NCBI GenBank assembly: GCA_028274465.1
Contig: CM051458.1
Span: 77,396,085-77,460,084, forward strand
Origin: Plantago ovata
Taxonomy: Eukaryota > Streptophyta > Magnoliopsida > Lamiales > Plantaginaceae
Direction of reading: 5' to 3'
DNA: 64,000 nt
A model generated the notes under the pieces. It was not told the DNA's origin. It saw nothing but the letters and a program-made list of their open reading frames with translations, and made no database searches. Shown here in pieces: positions 54,558 through 64,000 of the stretch. Made by a program: the position numbers and the translations under genes. The number at the start of each line of letters is the position of its first letter. Position 1 is the first letter of the stretch.

Positions 54558-55625
54558 CAGTGTCAAGATAATGACGGAGGCATAGGTGTTCAGTGATCGG
54601 TCGTTTTCAAGACACGAACTTGGTGCGTGTGTGTTGGTCGGAGAGTCACCGGAGCAGGTCACCGGAGTATGGCTGTTTCAGCACTATCACCTTTGACGAG
54701 TTTGAGGACTGAGGATGACTGTCTCTGTGGGAGCCATTTCTTATATAGAGCAAGAAATTGTACGAAAAGAGAGTTTGCTTTTGACCGGAGGTACAGTATT
54801 TCAGGCTAGAATTGCAGAGAAAGGAAATGTGAGTTAAAGAATTTGTCATTTCTCTAACTCCTTCTTTATATAGTGTCTCTGTGTGTGAGAAACTCAATCG
54901 ATTTGAGTTCTCAGCAAGGGTAAAACAGAGAACACTGGAGATAGTGGAACCTTTGCATTGAATGCGTAGTGGCCCACTAACTAAAACCGTCAGAGCACTC
55001 TCTCTCTTTGTTTTGTTAGCCGTTAGATTAATAACTCCTTTAATCAATGGCCACGATTGAATTTCATGTCATGATTATTGCGAGTTTATCTGTGCCAGCT
55101 TAACGTCACAAATTGATTTTACCGAGTAATAAGGGATAGATTGCTTGCTGAAATAGACAAGAATCTTTTCAGCGAGTTTGAATTAACAATCTAGCTTGCT
55201 GAAAGTTCCCCCCTTACTTAGATATCTCATATTTTTCTAAGTTTAAAAGATATCTGATTTCCCGTATCAGTAAATTCTTTTACTTGAGACATCCGGGTAA
55301 AATCTGAGAGATGAGATTTTGCTCTTTTCTGAATTTCCCGTCTCAGAAAAGCCTTTGATACTTGAATACCTGTTTCAGTATCTTTTGATTGTCTGAAGTA
55401 CCCGTTTCAGCAATCCTTAAGTTCTTTCACTTACTGAGTTCCTGTCTCAGCAAGTGATCAAGTTTCCTAACAAATACCTGTTTTGAAGGAATTACTTGCT
55501 GAATGCCTGTTTCAGCAATCATGTTGTGACTTATCATTTCTTAGAAGAAATCAGTGACTTGGTCTTTGGACAGGAATACTTTGGCTTGCTGAATACCTGT
55601 TTCAGCATTCTGCCAAGTGTATCCT
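54558..55625 (-). other. Right contig copy of the accessory-gene start and spacer (assembly duplicate)
   Basis: Repeats 52246-53330: the first codons of the accessory gene (start near 54736), the TATA-like box and the ACCTGTTTCAG array. The first 200 bases carry many indels relative to the left copy, so the frame is lost. Confidence 0.85.
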
Positions 55626-57131
55626 TTATTGAGGTAGTTCAATCAATCCAAGGTTATACCTTAGCATTGCGAACCTATTATCCGGTAGGGGCTTGGTAAA
55701 GATGTCAGCAAGCTGATCTTCAGTACCTACTTTCACAACCTCAATATCACCTTTTTCCACATGATCTCTAATGAAATGATGTCTAATATCAATGTGCTTG
55801 GTCCTAGAGTGAAACTTAGGATTTTGCGTAATTGCAATAGCACTTGTATTATCACAAAGATTGGTGTTTTCTTTGCAGAAATACCATAATCTCTTAATTG
55901 TTGCTGAATCCATAGGATTTGAGCTGTGCAACAACCAGCTGCAATGTATTCAGATTCAGTAGATGAATTGGCGACACACGTTTGCTTCTTGCTGAACCAT
56001 GATATTAATCTAGTACCCAAAAACTGACAAGTTCCAGAGGTACTTTTTCTATCAAGAGTTGATCCACCATGATCAGCATCAGAATAGCCAACCAATTCAA
56101 GTCCAGAATCTTTTGGATACCATAATCCAACATTGACTGTACCTTTAACATATTTCAGTATTTTAATTGCCTTTTGTAGTGTGATTCTCTTGGATCCGAT
56201 TGGAATCTTGCACACACACAAACAGCATACTGAATGTCAGGTCTACTTGCTGTTAAATACAACAAGGAACCAATGAGCTTCCTATACTTGTGTTCTTCAA
56301 CACTTTTGTCCTCTTTAGTATAGCCCAATTTGGTACCAACACTCATAGGGATCTTTTCAGGTTTTCATCCTCTTTGATCCTAAACTTTATGAGCATTTCT
56401 TTCGCATACTTTGCTTGATTTATGAATATTCCATCTTTGAGTTGCTTGACTTGCAACCCTAGGAAATAATTCAATTTTCCCATCATACTCATTTCAAACT
56501 TATTTGTCATGAGTTTGGCAAAATCATCACAAAGTTGCTTGTCCTTAGATCCAAAAATTATGTCATCCACATAAATTTGAACTAAGATTAATTTACCATC
56601 ATGGTTCATGGTAAAAAGAGTTTTGTCAACTTCACCTTTCTTGAAACCATTTTCCAGCAAGAACTTAGCTAAGGTATCATACCATGCTCTTGGTGCTTGC
56701 TTTAGACCATATACAGCTTTCTGAAGCTTATATACCATCTTGGTTTCTGAGGGAAGTTCAAAGCCAGGGGGTTGTTCTAGGTAGACTTCTTCAGCAAGTT
56801 CACCATTTAAGAATGCACTCTTAACATCCATTTGGTAAACAATGAAGTCATTGTGAGCAGCAAAGGCCAAGAAAAGCCTAATTGCATCCAATCTTGCAAC
56901 TGGAGCGTAAGACTCATCATAGTCCAATCCTTCAGTCTGACAGTAACCTTGAGCAACTAAGCGTGCTTTGTTTCTTGTTACTTCACCAGACTCGCTCAGC
57001 TTGTTTCTGAACACCCACTTTGTACCAATAGCTTTCTTATTTTCAGCAAGTGGCACAAGTTTCCAGACTTTGTTTCTTTCAAATTGATCCAATTCTTCTT
57101 GCATTGCCTTTATCCATTCAGAATGCTTCAA
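55626..57131 (-). CDS. pol: Copia-B Pol: RT and RNase H
   Basis: Reverse transcriptase from about 57131: [33 protein letters not shown] and the catalytic [12 protein letters not shown]. RNase H follows with [39 protein letters not shown] and [10 protein letters not shown]. Frame breaks of one base occur near 56345, 56200 and 55860; the left duplicate lacks some of these, so at least part are sequencing errors. The SIRE-type RNase H signature fixes the lineage. It copies the element RNA in the virus-like particle. Confidence 0.88.
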
Positions 57132-57861
57132 AGCTTCTTCTATGGTTTTAGGTTCAATTTCTGAAACAAAGCAAGAGAATAAAGATTCTACTTCTACGAC
57201 AGTTGCTCTTCAGCAAGTCCTTGAGTAGCTTTGGATCTAGTCACTTGGCGTTTATTAATATCGTCAATCATATCCGTAGAGGGATGATCTCTAATCCATT
57301 TATTAACAGGTTTCCTGTTTGTTGGATCAGGATATGTTTGCTCATCAGCATGTGACTCTTCAGTATGTACTTGTTCAGTACTACTGGGAATTTGTGTCTC
57401 TGCTGAGATTTGATCGTCAGCAACTGCTTGCTCAGCATTGCTGGGTTGTGATATATTATCAGCAGGCACTGGAGATTGCGTAATTTCAGCAACTTCCGGA
57501 GCAACCGCATCTTTGCTGGAAATTCCTTGTCGTGAACTATATTTATCTTGTCATGACTCGGGGGAGGAGATCATTGTCAGAATCATCATTTAGTTCAATT
57601 GACTTGATTTGCCTAGCATCAGATTCAGTTCTTTGCTCATGTATGATTAGCTTTTTCATACATTCCGATATTTCTTCTTCAGCAGGCATACCTTGTGTCT
57701 TTTCGTAGAATACAACATGCACAGATTCTTCAATCTTTTGTGCCTTTTTGTTGTAAATTCTGTAAGCTTTACTATGCAAGGAGTAGCCAAGAAATATCGC
57801 TTCGTCTGCCTTTGGTTGAAATGTTCTTAGGTATTCTCTACCATTGTTAAGAACGAAACAC
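57132..57861 (-). pseudogene. Copia-B integrase C-terminal region and linker to RT
   Basis: Two short frames (57543-57779, with SKAYRIYNKKAQKIEESVHVVF, and 57194-57469, with a Glu/Gln-rich stretch ending [17 protein letters not shown]). They represent the typical Copia linker between integrase and RT, split by one-base frame changes. Confidence 0.7.
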
Positions 57862-59013
57862 TTACAACCAAATACTCAATACTCTTAGATGAGTGATGTT
57901 AGGAGGTCTTCCAACAAACAATTCATAAGGAGTTTTGTTGTATTCCTTAGTAATCAAACATCTATTCTGAGTATAGCAGGCGGTATTAATCGCTTCAACC
58001 CAGTAAGCCTCACTTATCTCAGTGTCAGCAAGCATTGTTCTTGCGGCTTCTTTCAGGGTACGATTCTTCCGTTCAGCAACACCATTTTGCTGTGGTGTCC
58101 TTACTGAGGATAACTGATGTTGAATACCTTTGGAGGTACAATATTCAGTTATGTACTGGTTTACAAACTCAGTACCATGGTCTGTCCTTATGACTCTTAC
58201 CTTGTCATTTTTCATGACTTCAAGCTTATTCAGCAAGATAGGTATTTCAGTCTTGGTTTCAGATTTGTGCTTGATGAATACTACCCAAGTGAATCTTGAA
58301 TAGTCATCTACCACGACTAGACCATACTTCTTACCAGCATAGCTTGTTGAAGAAGATTCAAACAAGTCCATGTGCAAGAGTTGTAAAGGTTTTGTAGTTG
58401 ACGGTACTGCCTTGTTCTTAAAAGAGGATTTGGTTTGCTTTCCTTGCTGACATGCATTGCAAACACCATCCTTCTTAAAAGTAACCCTAGGTAATCCAAC
58501 TACAAGTGCCTTTTTAGACAGCTTATTCAGCGTCTTGAAGTTTAGATGACTTGTTCGTTTATGCCATAACCATGCTTTTTCAGCAAGGCAATCATGATCT
58601 GAGACAAGGCATTTTTCAACGTTTGCTGAAGACCAATCAACGGTGTACAATCCTCCTGATCTTCTTGCAATCATTATAACCTTTTTAGTCTCAAAATCTA
58701 CAAGTTTACATTCATCACTTTTAATTTCGATGAAGTATCCTTTGTCAGCAAATTGACTCATGCTGAAAAGGTTAAACTTAAGATTTTTGACATAAAGAAC
58801 TCCAGAAATGGTTATACATCCCAACTTCACATCACCATAGCCTTTTGTAGATCCGGAGCCTCCACCAGCAAACCTTATTGTTGGACCTTTAGACCACCGT
58901 CTATAGTTTATAAGGTTATTCTTGTTGCCCGTCATGTGCTTTCCACAACCACTATCAAAGTGCCAGATTGCATCGTTTGTCTCCGTGGCTGCAGTCTGCA
59001 CAATCAAGAGCAA
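57862..59013 (-). CDS. Copia-B protease and integrase
   Basis: Starts within protease: AIWHFDSGCGKHMTGNKN contains the DSG catalytic triad, typical of Sireviruses. The integrase zinc finger reads WHKRTSHLN then CNACQQGK, and the DDE core is in LLHMDLFES, VIRTDHGTEFV and NGVAERKNRTL. The frame breaks at the C terminus (ITHLRV, then out of frame), where a conserved FGC block would be expected, probably by a one-base indel near 57870. The enzyme inserts the cDNA; the protease matures the polyprotein. Confidence 0.9.
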   Translation of the reverse strand: MLLIVQTAATETNDAIWHFDSGCGKHMTGNKNNLINYRRWSKGPTIRFAGGGSGSTKGYGDVKLGCITISGVLYVKNLKFNLFSMSQFADKGYFIEIKSDECKLVDFETKKVIMIARRSGGLYTVDWSSANVEKCLVSDHDCLAEKAWLWHKRTSHLNFKTLNKLSKKALVVGLPRVTFKKDGVCNACQQGKQTKSSFKNKAVPSTTKPLQLLHMDLFESSSTSYAGKKYGLVVVDDYSRFTWVVFIKHKSETKTEIPILLNKLEVMKNDKVRVIRTDHGTEFVNQYITEYCTSKGIQHQLSSVRTPQQNGVAERKNRTLKEAARTMLADTEISEAYWVEAINTACYTQNRCLITKEYNKTPYELFVGRPPNITHLRVLSIWL

Positions 59014-59018
59014 ACAAG

Positions 59019-59668
59019 TTAATTATCCATTGATGGATGTCCATTAACATGTTCAAGAATGCGTCCAGTGGAAACCCAAGTCTGAAGTTTTTTAACTTTG
59101 ACTGGTTTTCTACTTGTTGAGGAACTAGGAGGTTTTGAGCTAAAAGACTTTTGACTCGTGCTGGTCAAATCCACTTTCTGATGTGGTGTCTTGCTCTGTT
59201 GACCTTTTTGCTGAACATACTTTTCAGTAAGTTCTTTTCTAGCAAGGTTCCTTCTAGTCCTAGCATTGGGAGTCTTTTCAGAACTCTTAGGCTTGGTTTT
59301 CTTCATCTCTTTGAAGTATCTTTGCTGACTTTGCTTATACTCATGAAAAAGTTGACTTTGTTTGGTTTTGAAACCGAGTCCACTCTTTGGAGAATGCTGA
59401 GCTTTAGCATCAGCAACCTTACTTGATTCAGGTTTGTCAGCAAAGGACTTCTGATTACTTTTGGTAATCTTGCCTTTAGACTTAACAACTTGCTTTTCAG
59501 CAACTTGTTTGGCGGAATGCTTCACGACATTCTTTTTCTTTCCAGTTTGCTTCACAGCAACCTGTTTTCCTTTTAAAGTCTTGTTACTTTGAGCAGCAAC
59601 AGCGGGCTTTATGGTCATAGGTACTTGATTGCATGTTTCAGCAACCTTAGTTTGACCAAACTGATAGA
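59019..59668 (-). CDS. Copia-B Lys/Gln-rich linker between Gag and protease
   Basis: About 217 codons in a frame offset by one base from gag and from protease. Very basic, with Lys/Ser/Gln repeats (KQVAVKQTGKKKNVVKHSAK) and no cysteine motif. Sireviruses have an extended region between the CCHC knuckle and protease; I take this as that extension, separated by frame damage, rather than a separate gene. Confidence 0.65.
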
Positions 59669-61438
59669 TCACAGGTGAACTACTATCAGTAGCACGTACA
59701 AAGGAGATAGGTGATTTATCTTTCTCAAGATTTCTACGTTATCACCTTCACACGTTGCTCCTAAACCTTCTTTCTGAGATGGATCTCTCAAATAAGAGTT
59801 TAGTTCAGTCAGCGTATTACTCGCTTCCACATAAGATTTGAAATTGATTTTCATCTTTTTCATTTCTTGGATTTCAGCAAGTAACTTTAGAATTGAGGAC
59901 TGATACTCTTCTAATTCTAATGCCATTTGAGAATTTTTCTCTGCAGCCTTAGCAATCAACTTCTTAAGACGTCTTATTTCAGCATCCTTTTCTTTTGTCT
60001 CTTTCTTCAGCAAAACGTACTTTTCAGTAGTTTGCTTGGTCAGAGTTTCAGCAAGTTGAAGTTTTTCTTGCTGTTTGCTGAGAGTTTTCTCAAATCTTTC
60101 GATTTCTCCTTGAATCTTGTCAAGGTCAATCTCGTATTCACTTTCTGAATCAGAGTCAGAGGTAGAATCATTTACCTGACCGGCCATGAGGCAGAATTCG
60201 TAGTTCGACACATCTGGATAAGCTTCCATAGCTATTCCACACACTTCTTTGCCAATTTCCACGTCTAGAGTGGCTTCCTCATCGTCGGTGTCTGAACTTT
60301 CATCCTCACTGTCCTCGGAGCTTGTCTCAATGCACAATGCATCGATTTTTGCTTGAAGCTTCTTCTTTTCTTCAGCAATGAAAGCTCTTTTGAACTTCTT
60401 CTTCTTTTCAGCAGATTTGCCTTTCAGCAAGGGGCAATTTGCTTTGAAGTGTCCAGGCTTTTTGCAGTAAAAACATAGATCATTTCCAACTACTGGTTCT
60501 TCTGATGATGTAGCTTGCTGAGCTTGCTTGTTCAGCGAGCTAGTATCATTCTTGTACTTATGGTAGTTGTTGCCAAGATGCTTTTTCAGCTTCTCTTTTG
60601 CTTTTCGCCTTTCAAGTTCCTTACTGATGAATTTCTTCATGTTTTTAACAACTAAAGCATTTTCATCAGCATGCTCTTTATCATTCTTCTTTTCAGAAGA
60701 TGACGGCTTTGCAGCAAGAGCAATGTTTTGCGATTTTTCAGCAAACACATTTTCTCTTTGCTTTGTCTCATAATTGACAGTAGCAAGATGAGAGAACAAC
60801 TCAGTTGGTGTAATGTCAGGCATTCCTTGATTATAATAGAAATTTTGAGTATGGATCCATTCTTGATTCAAACTCCTGATGATAGTTTTCACTTTCTCAG
60901 AATCTGAATAAAAATTTCCAACACTCAGCGCTGCCATTTCACTAACAAGAGTTGTGAATCTGAAGTCCAAGTCTTCCAGTGACTCGTTAGCACCTTGCTT
61001 AAAGTTTTGAAACTTCAGCTTAAGTACTTCAAGTTTGTTTTCCTTGGTCTTGTCAGATCCAGCACAAAGATCTTGAACCATTTTCCAAGCCTCCTTAGCA
61101 GTCTTGGCACCCCACAGTTTGCACTGTATGGTATCCGGAGTTGATCTGATGATGATATTTCTTGCTTGGCCATCAAGACGGAATCTCTTAGCTTCGTCAG
61201 AAGTCCATTCCTCTCTTGGTTTAGGCACAACCGTATCTGATGGTTCGCCTTGGATGGTTTCCTTTCCAGCTTCAGTGGTTCTATGAGGGAAACTCCTTTC
61301 AACCTTGGTGATCTTGATAGGTCCATCATTAATGACGGTGACCATCTCATCACTAATGGCCTCAAGATGTAACATCATGTTGTTTCGCCATTTCTCGTAA
61401 TTTTCCAGCTTCAGCAAGGGAGCATCTCCTAAAGACAT
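59669..61438 (-). CDS. gag: Copia-B Gag
   Basis: 589 residues from ATG 61438 (MSLGDAPLLKLENYEKWRNN). UBN2-type Gag: LWGAKTAKEAWKMVQDLCAG, LEVLKLKFQNFKQGANESLE, and the ELFSHLATVNYETKQRE block. A CCHC knuckle CFYCKKPGHFKANC sits near residue 325. An acidic SSEDSEDESSDTDDEEA stretch follows, then a coiled coil rich in Lys/Glu (EKTLSKQQEKLQLAETLTK). The long acidic and coiled-coil C terminus is a Sirevirus trait. Only about 100 bases of leader separate it from the PBS, unlike the Angela elements here. Confidence 0.9.
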   Translation of the reverse strand: MSLGDAPLLKLENYEKWRNNMMLHLEAISDEMVTVINDGPIKITKVERSFPHRTTEAGKETIQGEPSDTVVPKPREEWTSDEAKRFRLDGQARNIIIRSTPDTIQCKLWGAKTAKEAWKMVQDLCAGSDKTKENKLEVLKLKFQNFKQGANESLEDLDFRFTTLVSEMAALSVGNFYSDSEKVKTIIRSLNQEWIHTQNFYYNQGMPDITPTELFSHLATVNYETKQRENVFAEKSQNIALAAKPSSSEKKNDKEHADENALVVKNMKKFISKELERRKAKEKLKKHLGNNYHKYKNDTSSLNKQAQQATSSEEPVVGNDLCFYCKKPGHFKANCPLLKGKSAEKKKKFKRAFIAEEKKKLQAKIDALCIETSSEDSEDESSDTDDEEATLDVEIGKEVCGIAMEAYPDVSNYEFCLMAGQVNDSTSDSDSESEYEIDLDKIQGEIERFEKTLSKQQEKLQLAETLTKQTTEKYVLLKKETKEKDAEIRRLKKLIAKAAEKNSQMALELEEYQSSILKLLAEIQEMKKMKINFKSYVEASNTLTELNSYLRDPSQKEGLGATCEGDNVEILRKINHLSPLYVLLIVVHL

Positions 61439-61537
61439 CCTGTCAGCAAAGCACTACCAAACATGATCAAGTGAAAGTGATTTAAGAAAAGCACTTAAGG
61501 GGATCTAGGTTCAGTGCAGAAGGCTAAAGAACCTCCT

Positions 61538-61549
61538 GCTCTGATACCA
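61538..61549 (-). other. Copia-B primer binding site (tRNA-Met type)
   Basis: TGGTATCAGAGC on the minus strand, two bases from the LTR edge. Confidence 0.93.
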
Positions 61550-61551
61550 CT

Positions 61552-63237
61552 TGTTGGTCCCTTTAAACAACAAGAAAAGACTAGAGGGGGGGGGTGAATA
61601 GTCTTTTCAAACTTTTGTCGTTTAAAACTTTCTCAGCAAGTACTTATTACTTTTCAGTAATGAGGTTGCTGATACTTAACTTTCTCAGCAAGCGTAAGTT
61701 ACTTTACAGTAACTTGGTTTGCTGATACTTAAAATCAGAGAGCGGAAGTCTTTGAAACAATAAGTGCTTTTTCAGCAAGTAAAGTGTTTCAGCAAGTGAT
61801 GTGAGTGACTGTGTACAAACAGATATAATTTGCTGAAAGCTTAATGCAGTAAGTAAATCACACAAACGCTTTTAGAGTGGTATCTGAGAGTGGCGTAATC
61901 TCCCAACTAATCCACTTTGTCCTTTCTAGGACTGAATCCACTAAGATATGATTGAGGTTCCTTACAATCTCCTATCTAAAGCGATTCAACAGAAACCAAA
62001 GCACACTTGCTTTGTCTCCAACCTAAACTAGAGAACTCAACCTTGTTCTCCACCAAACTTGGTACTTTTAATCAGCAAAAGCTTGCTCGATTAAGTTCCC
62101 CCTGAATATCACGCCTGAAAGGGTGTATTTTCAGTTAGAGAGTTTTGGGGTGAGATAACTTAATTATAACTTATTCAGTTACAACAAGTAATCTAAGAAA
62201 CACAACTTGGAATACTTTGCAGTAAACAAGTTTGATTGTTTCTGGTGTCAAGACTTGTTTTTGTTCGAAAGAAAGAACACTTAACTAATTCCTTAGCTGA
62301 GTTTGTTCTACTTTTTCACAAGTAGCTTTTTCAAGCTTTAAGTCTTGGAACGGATCAATGGCAGTGAGAGTGTTTGAAGGTTTGTGAATTTTAAGCACAA
62401 GTGAGAGTTTGATCACGTTGTTGACACCCTTCAACTCTTTGCCGGATGACCTCTATTTATAGTGCAAGTAAGGAGCCGTTTGAATTTCAAATCCTAAGGC
62501 TTTTGTTCCTTAACATGTCACTATCTTGCTTTTGTACTTTCAGCAGCAACCTTTGTTTGTCTTCTAGTCTTCATGTCCTTCGCGTGTAAGCTTTGCATTA
62601 AATGCACTTTTGAATAGAATTCAAACAGTAACATTGGAGCGCAAAATCAAGTACATTCAGCAAGAGGTCACATATGTTTATCAGCAAGTGTTTATTCTCA
62701 GTTTCAGCAAGCACAACCTACTCTGTCTTTCAGATTTTCACTTATGCAATGCTGTTGCTGAAAAATTCACTTTCTGAGCAACACGTGCCTTACCAGTCTT
62801 CAGCAATCTTCAAGTCTTCAAGTCTTCAAGTCTTCAGATCTTCAAAAGTCTTCAAGATTCTGACTGGTTTCTTATTTGCTTCAATAATTTGTTTGTAATA
62901 AACAAAATACATCTTCAGCAAATTGCTTCAATAGGTCATTTTCTTTTCAGAAAATAAGATACATCAAAGCTAAGCATCAATAAGATATTTTATTTTCAGA
63001 AAATAAAATACATCATACGCAAATGTGTCAATAGATTAATTTCTTCACAGAAATTAAAGTACGTCATCCACAAAAGAAATAACTTATCTAACACCTATCT
63101 AAGTCATCAGCAAACGTTCCTCTTTTACAATGTCCTTTAAAAATTCTAAAATCCTATGGACCTTAAGAGTACTAGTTACTGGACTGTTCTTAATTTAGCA
63201 TGGTTAATTGCTCATCAAAATTACAAGTTTCCTAACA
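61552..63237 (-). repeat. Copia-B 5' LTR
   Basis: 1,686 bp, partner of 45185-46868. A minus-strand TATAAATA box at 62454-62461 is the likely promoter for the element transcript. Confidence 0.95.
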
Positions 63238-63242
63238 TTATA
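63238..63242. repeat. Copia-B target-site duplication, right copy
   Basis: TTATA, as at 45180-45184. Confidence 0.92.
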
Positions 63243-63544
63243 GTTGGTGTTGGGAATTCTAAAGAACAAATACATTTTATTGTTAATGTATTAATGTACA
63301 CATTCATGTAGCCACATTCATGTATAGGAAAAATTTATGAGGCATACATTTATGTAATGACTTTTAGGATTTTCGAAATTAAAGGATTTTTGGTAATATC
63401 TAATCATTTTATAAAGTGTGATGATGATATACGTATATGCATAAAAAATACAAACACACTGTCCTTCGGACACACCATCACTTCCATATATATAGATTGA
63501 TGAATGGTATGGTACTTGGCCTGGGCTTGTGAATGATTGTAGTA

Positions 63545-63598
63545 TGTTGGTACCGTAACAACAATATTTCTAATGTCGTTGTTACTGTACCAACGTAT
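63545..63598. repeat. Imperfect inverted repeat
   Basis: TGTTGGTACCGTAACAACAA pairs with TCGTTGTTACTGTACCAACG, about 20-bp arms around a short T-rich loop, with three or so mismatches. Confidence 0.7.
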
Positions 63599-63696
63599 TT
63601 CAGCCATTCTCAAAGTTTAGTTCAATATCGTAATCATGTAAACTCTCTATTCTTAATAAGTTGTATATACATAATGTAGTATGTGAGCAAGAAATG

Positions 63697-63779
63697 TGTC
63701 TGGATGTTTAGGAGTTTGAAGTCTCCATCTTTAGTCAGTAACTAAAGATGGAGATTTCAAGATCCTAAAGACCCAGACA
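63697..63779. repeat. 39-bp-arm hairpin, miRNA-precursor-like
   Basis: Arms 63697-63735 and 63741-63779 around the 5-nt centre CAGTA, 34 of 39 positions paired, with mismatches spread as small bulges. Both arms contain CTCCATCTTTAGT or its complement. It could be a small-RNA precursor or a short MITE-like palindrome. Confidence 0.75.
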
Positions 63780-63906
63780 TCCTTTCGTGTTCACATATAA
63801 CGACGGATTTGTCTAAACACATCTTGTATTTGTCTAAACACATTAAGAGTTTGTATTTTAGTGTTTTGTATTTGAGTGTGATGATGTTATATGTATATTA
63901 GTTTCC

Positions 63907-63980
63907 ATGGATCAACCACAGCAACCGGGCGGCCCTCGACGGATCAATGGGCTTCCAGTATTGTCCACCAACGGATCTAA
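63907..63980 (+). CDS. First coding exon of a plus-strand gene (partial)
   Basis: ATG at 63907 opens MDQPQQPGGPRRINGLPVLS and continues to a strong donor GTAAGT at 63981, leaving phase 2. A Gln/Pro/Gly-rich start is compatible with a CACTA-encoded protein, but 24 codons are too few to identify it. The rest lies past the window end. Confidence 0.45.
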
Positions 63981-64000
63981 GTAAGTTTGTAATAAATTGG

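Larger units (their letters stand above)
45185..63237 (-). mobile_element. Copia-B, Sirevirus with long env-like region
   Basis: 18,053 bp as assembled, about 15.7 kb after removing the false duplication around the N gap. LTRs of 1,684 and 1,686 bp differ by about five substitutions and a G run; the TSD is TTATA. Minus-strand order: 5' LTR, PBS, gag, Lys-rich linker, protease-integrase, RT-RNase H, noncoding spacer, 5.3-kb accessory region, PPT, 3' LTR. SIRE-type protease (WHFDSGCGKHMTGNK) and RNase H ([17 protein letters not shown]) define the lineage. Many one-base frame breaks sit oddly with the young LTRs and probably include assembly errors. Confidence 0.92.
63243..63906. other. Upstream region with two inverted repeats
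   Basis: Sequence between the Copia-B insertion and the exon at 63907. Before Copia-B inserted it was contiguous with the small minus-strand gene, so it may be a divergent promoter region. It holds two hairpins (63545-63598 and 63697-63779), and a single CGACGGATTT at about 63802 resembles the CACTA subterminal word. Confidence 0.5.
33456..64000 (+). mobile_element. CACTA (En/Spm) element, left end; right end beyond window
   Basis: Begins CACTACAAGAAAATAGCC, the canonical terminal sequence of plant CACTA transposons, followed by a dense set of subterminal repeats and a C/T-rich leader. Two Copia elements (34592-44874 and 45185-63237) lie inside. The right end was not found, so I infer that the sequence after 63243, including a coding exon starting at 63907, still belongs to it. 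If the CACTA ended earlier than I assume, that exon would be host sequence. Confidence 0.65.

Overview
The window is a transposon-packed, AT-rich stretch of an angiosperm nuclear genome, most likely a eudicot. The evidence is plant-type GT-AG introns, Copia elements primed by initiator tRNA-Met, a Tat-type Ty3/Gypsy element with two RNase H domains, a Sirevirus, a Mutator-like element (MULE), a CACTA element, and hAT and Stowaway MITEs. I found no rRNA, tRNA gene or CRISPR array, and no unambiguous single-copy host gene.

Layout: (1) 1-5142, the 5' part of a minus-strand Angela-type Copia ('Copia-A'): broken pol, gag, a long structured leader, PBS and 5' LTR. (2) 5949-25403, a MULE with a perfect 9-bp target duplication (TTTACAAAT). 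It carries a decayed spliced mudrA-like transposase and a small zinc-finger-like gene, and it is split by a 14-kb Gypsy element (8409-22399, TSD GAGAT). The Gypsy has gag-pro-pol on the minus strand and a separate plus-strand spliced gene with its own TATA box and poly(A) signal. (3) 25790-28722, a 2.9-kb inverted repeat. (4) 28904-33021, MULE derivatives, a hAT MITE with a nested Stowaway MITE, and a LINE remnant. (5) 33022-33455, a Copia LTR fragment cut by a CACTA element that starts at 33456 and runs past the window end. (6) Nested in the CACTA are two young Copia elements: 'Copia-C' (34592-44874, Angela type) and 'Copia-B' (45185-63237, Sirevirus, TSD TTATA). Both hit one small minus-strand gene: Copia-C cut its coding region and Copia-B cut its TATA-like promoter.

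Copia-B also carries a 5.3-kb accessory (env-like) reading region downstream of pol. It has an internal TATA box and three AT-rich GT-AG intervals of 72-75 nt that are in phase 0, divisible by three and stop-free (exitron-like). This is the most unusual signal in the window. Around the 100-N gap at 54458-54557 the flanks repeat each other over about 2.2 kb with many one-base indels, so the assembly there is a collapsed-overlap artefact and the element is really about 15.7 kb.

LTR pairs differ by about 3 (Gypsy), 4 (Copia-C) and 5 (Copia-B) substitutions by eye, so all three insertions are recent. The older layers (MULE, Copia-A, LINE) are decayed.
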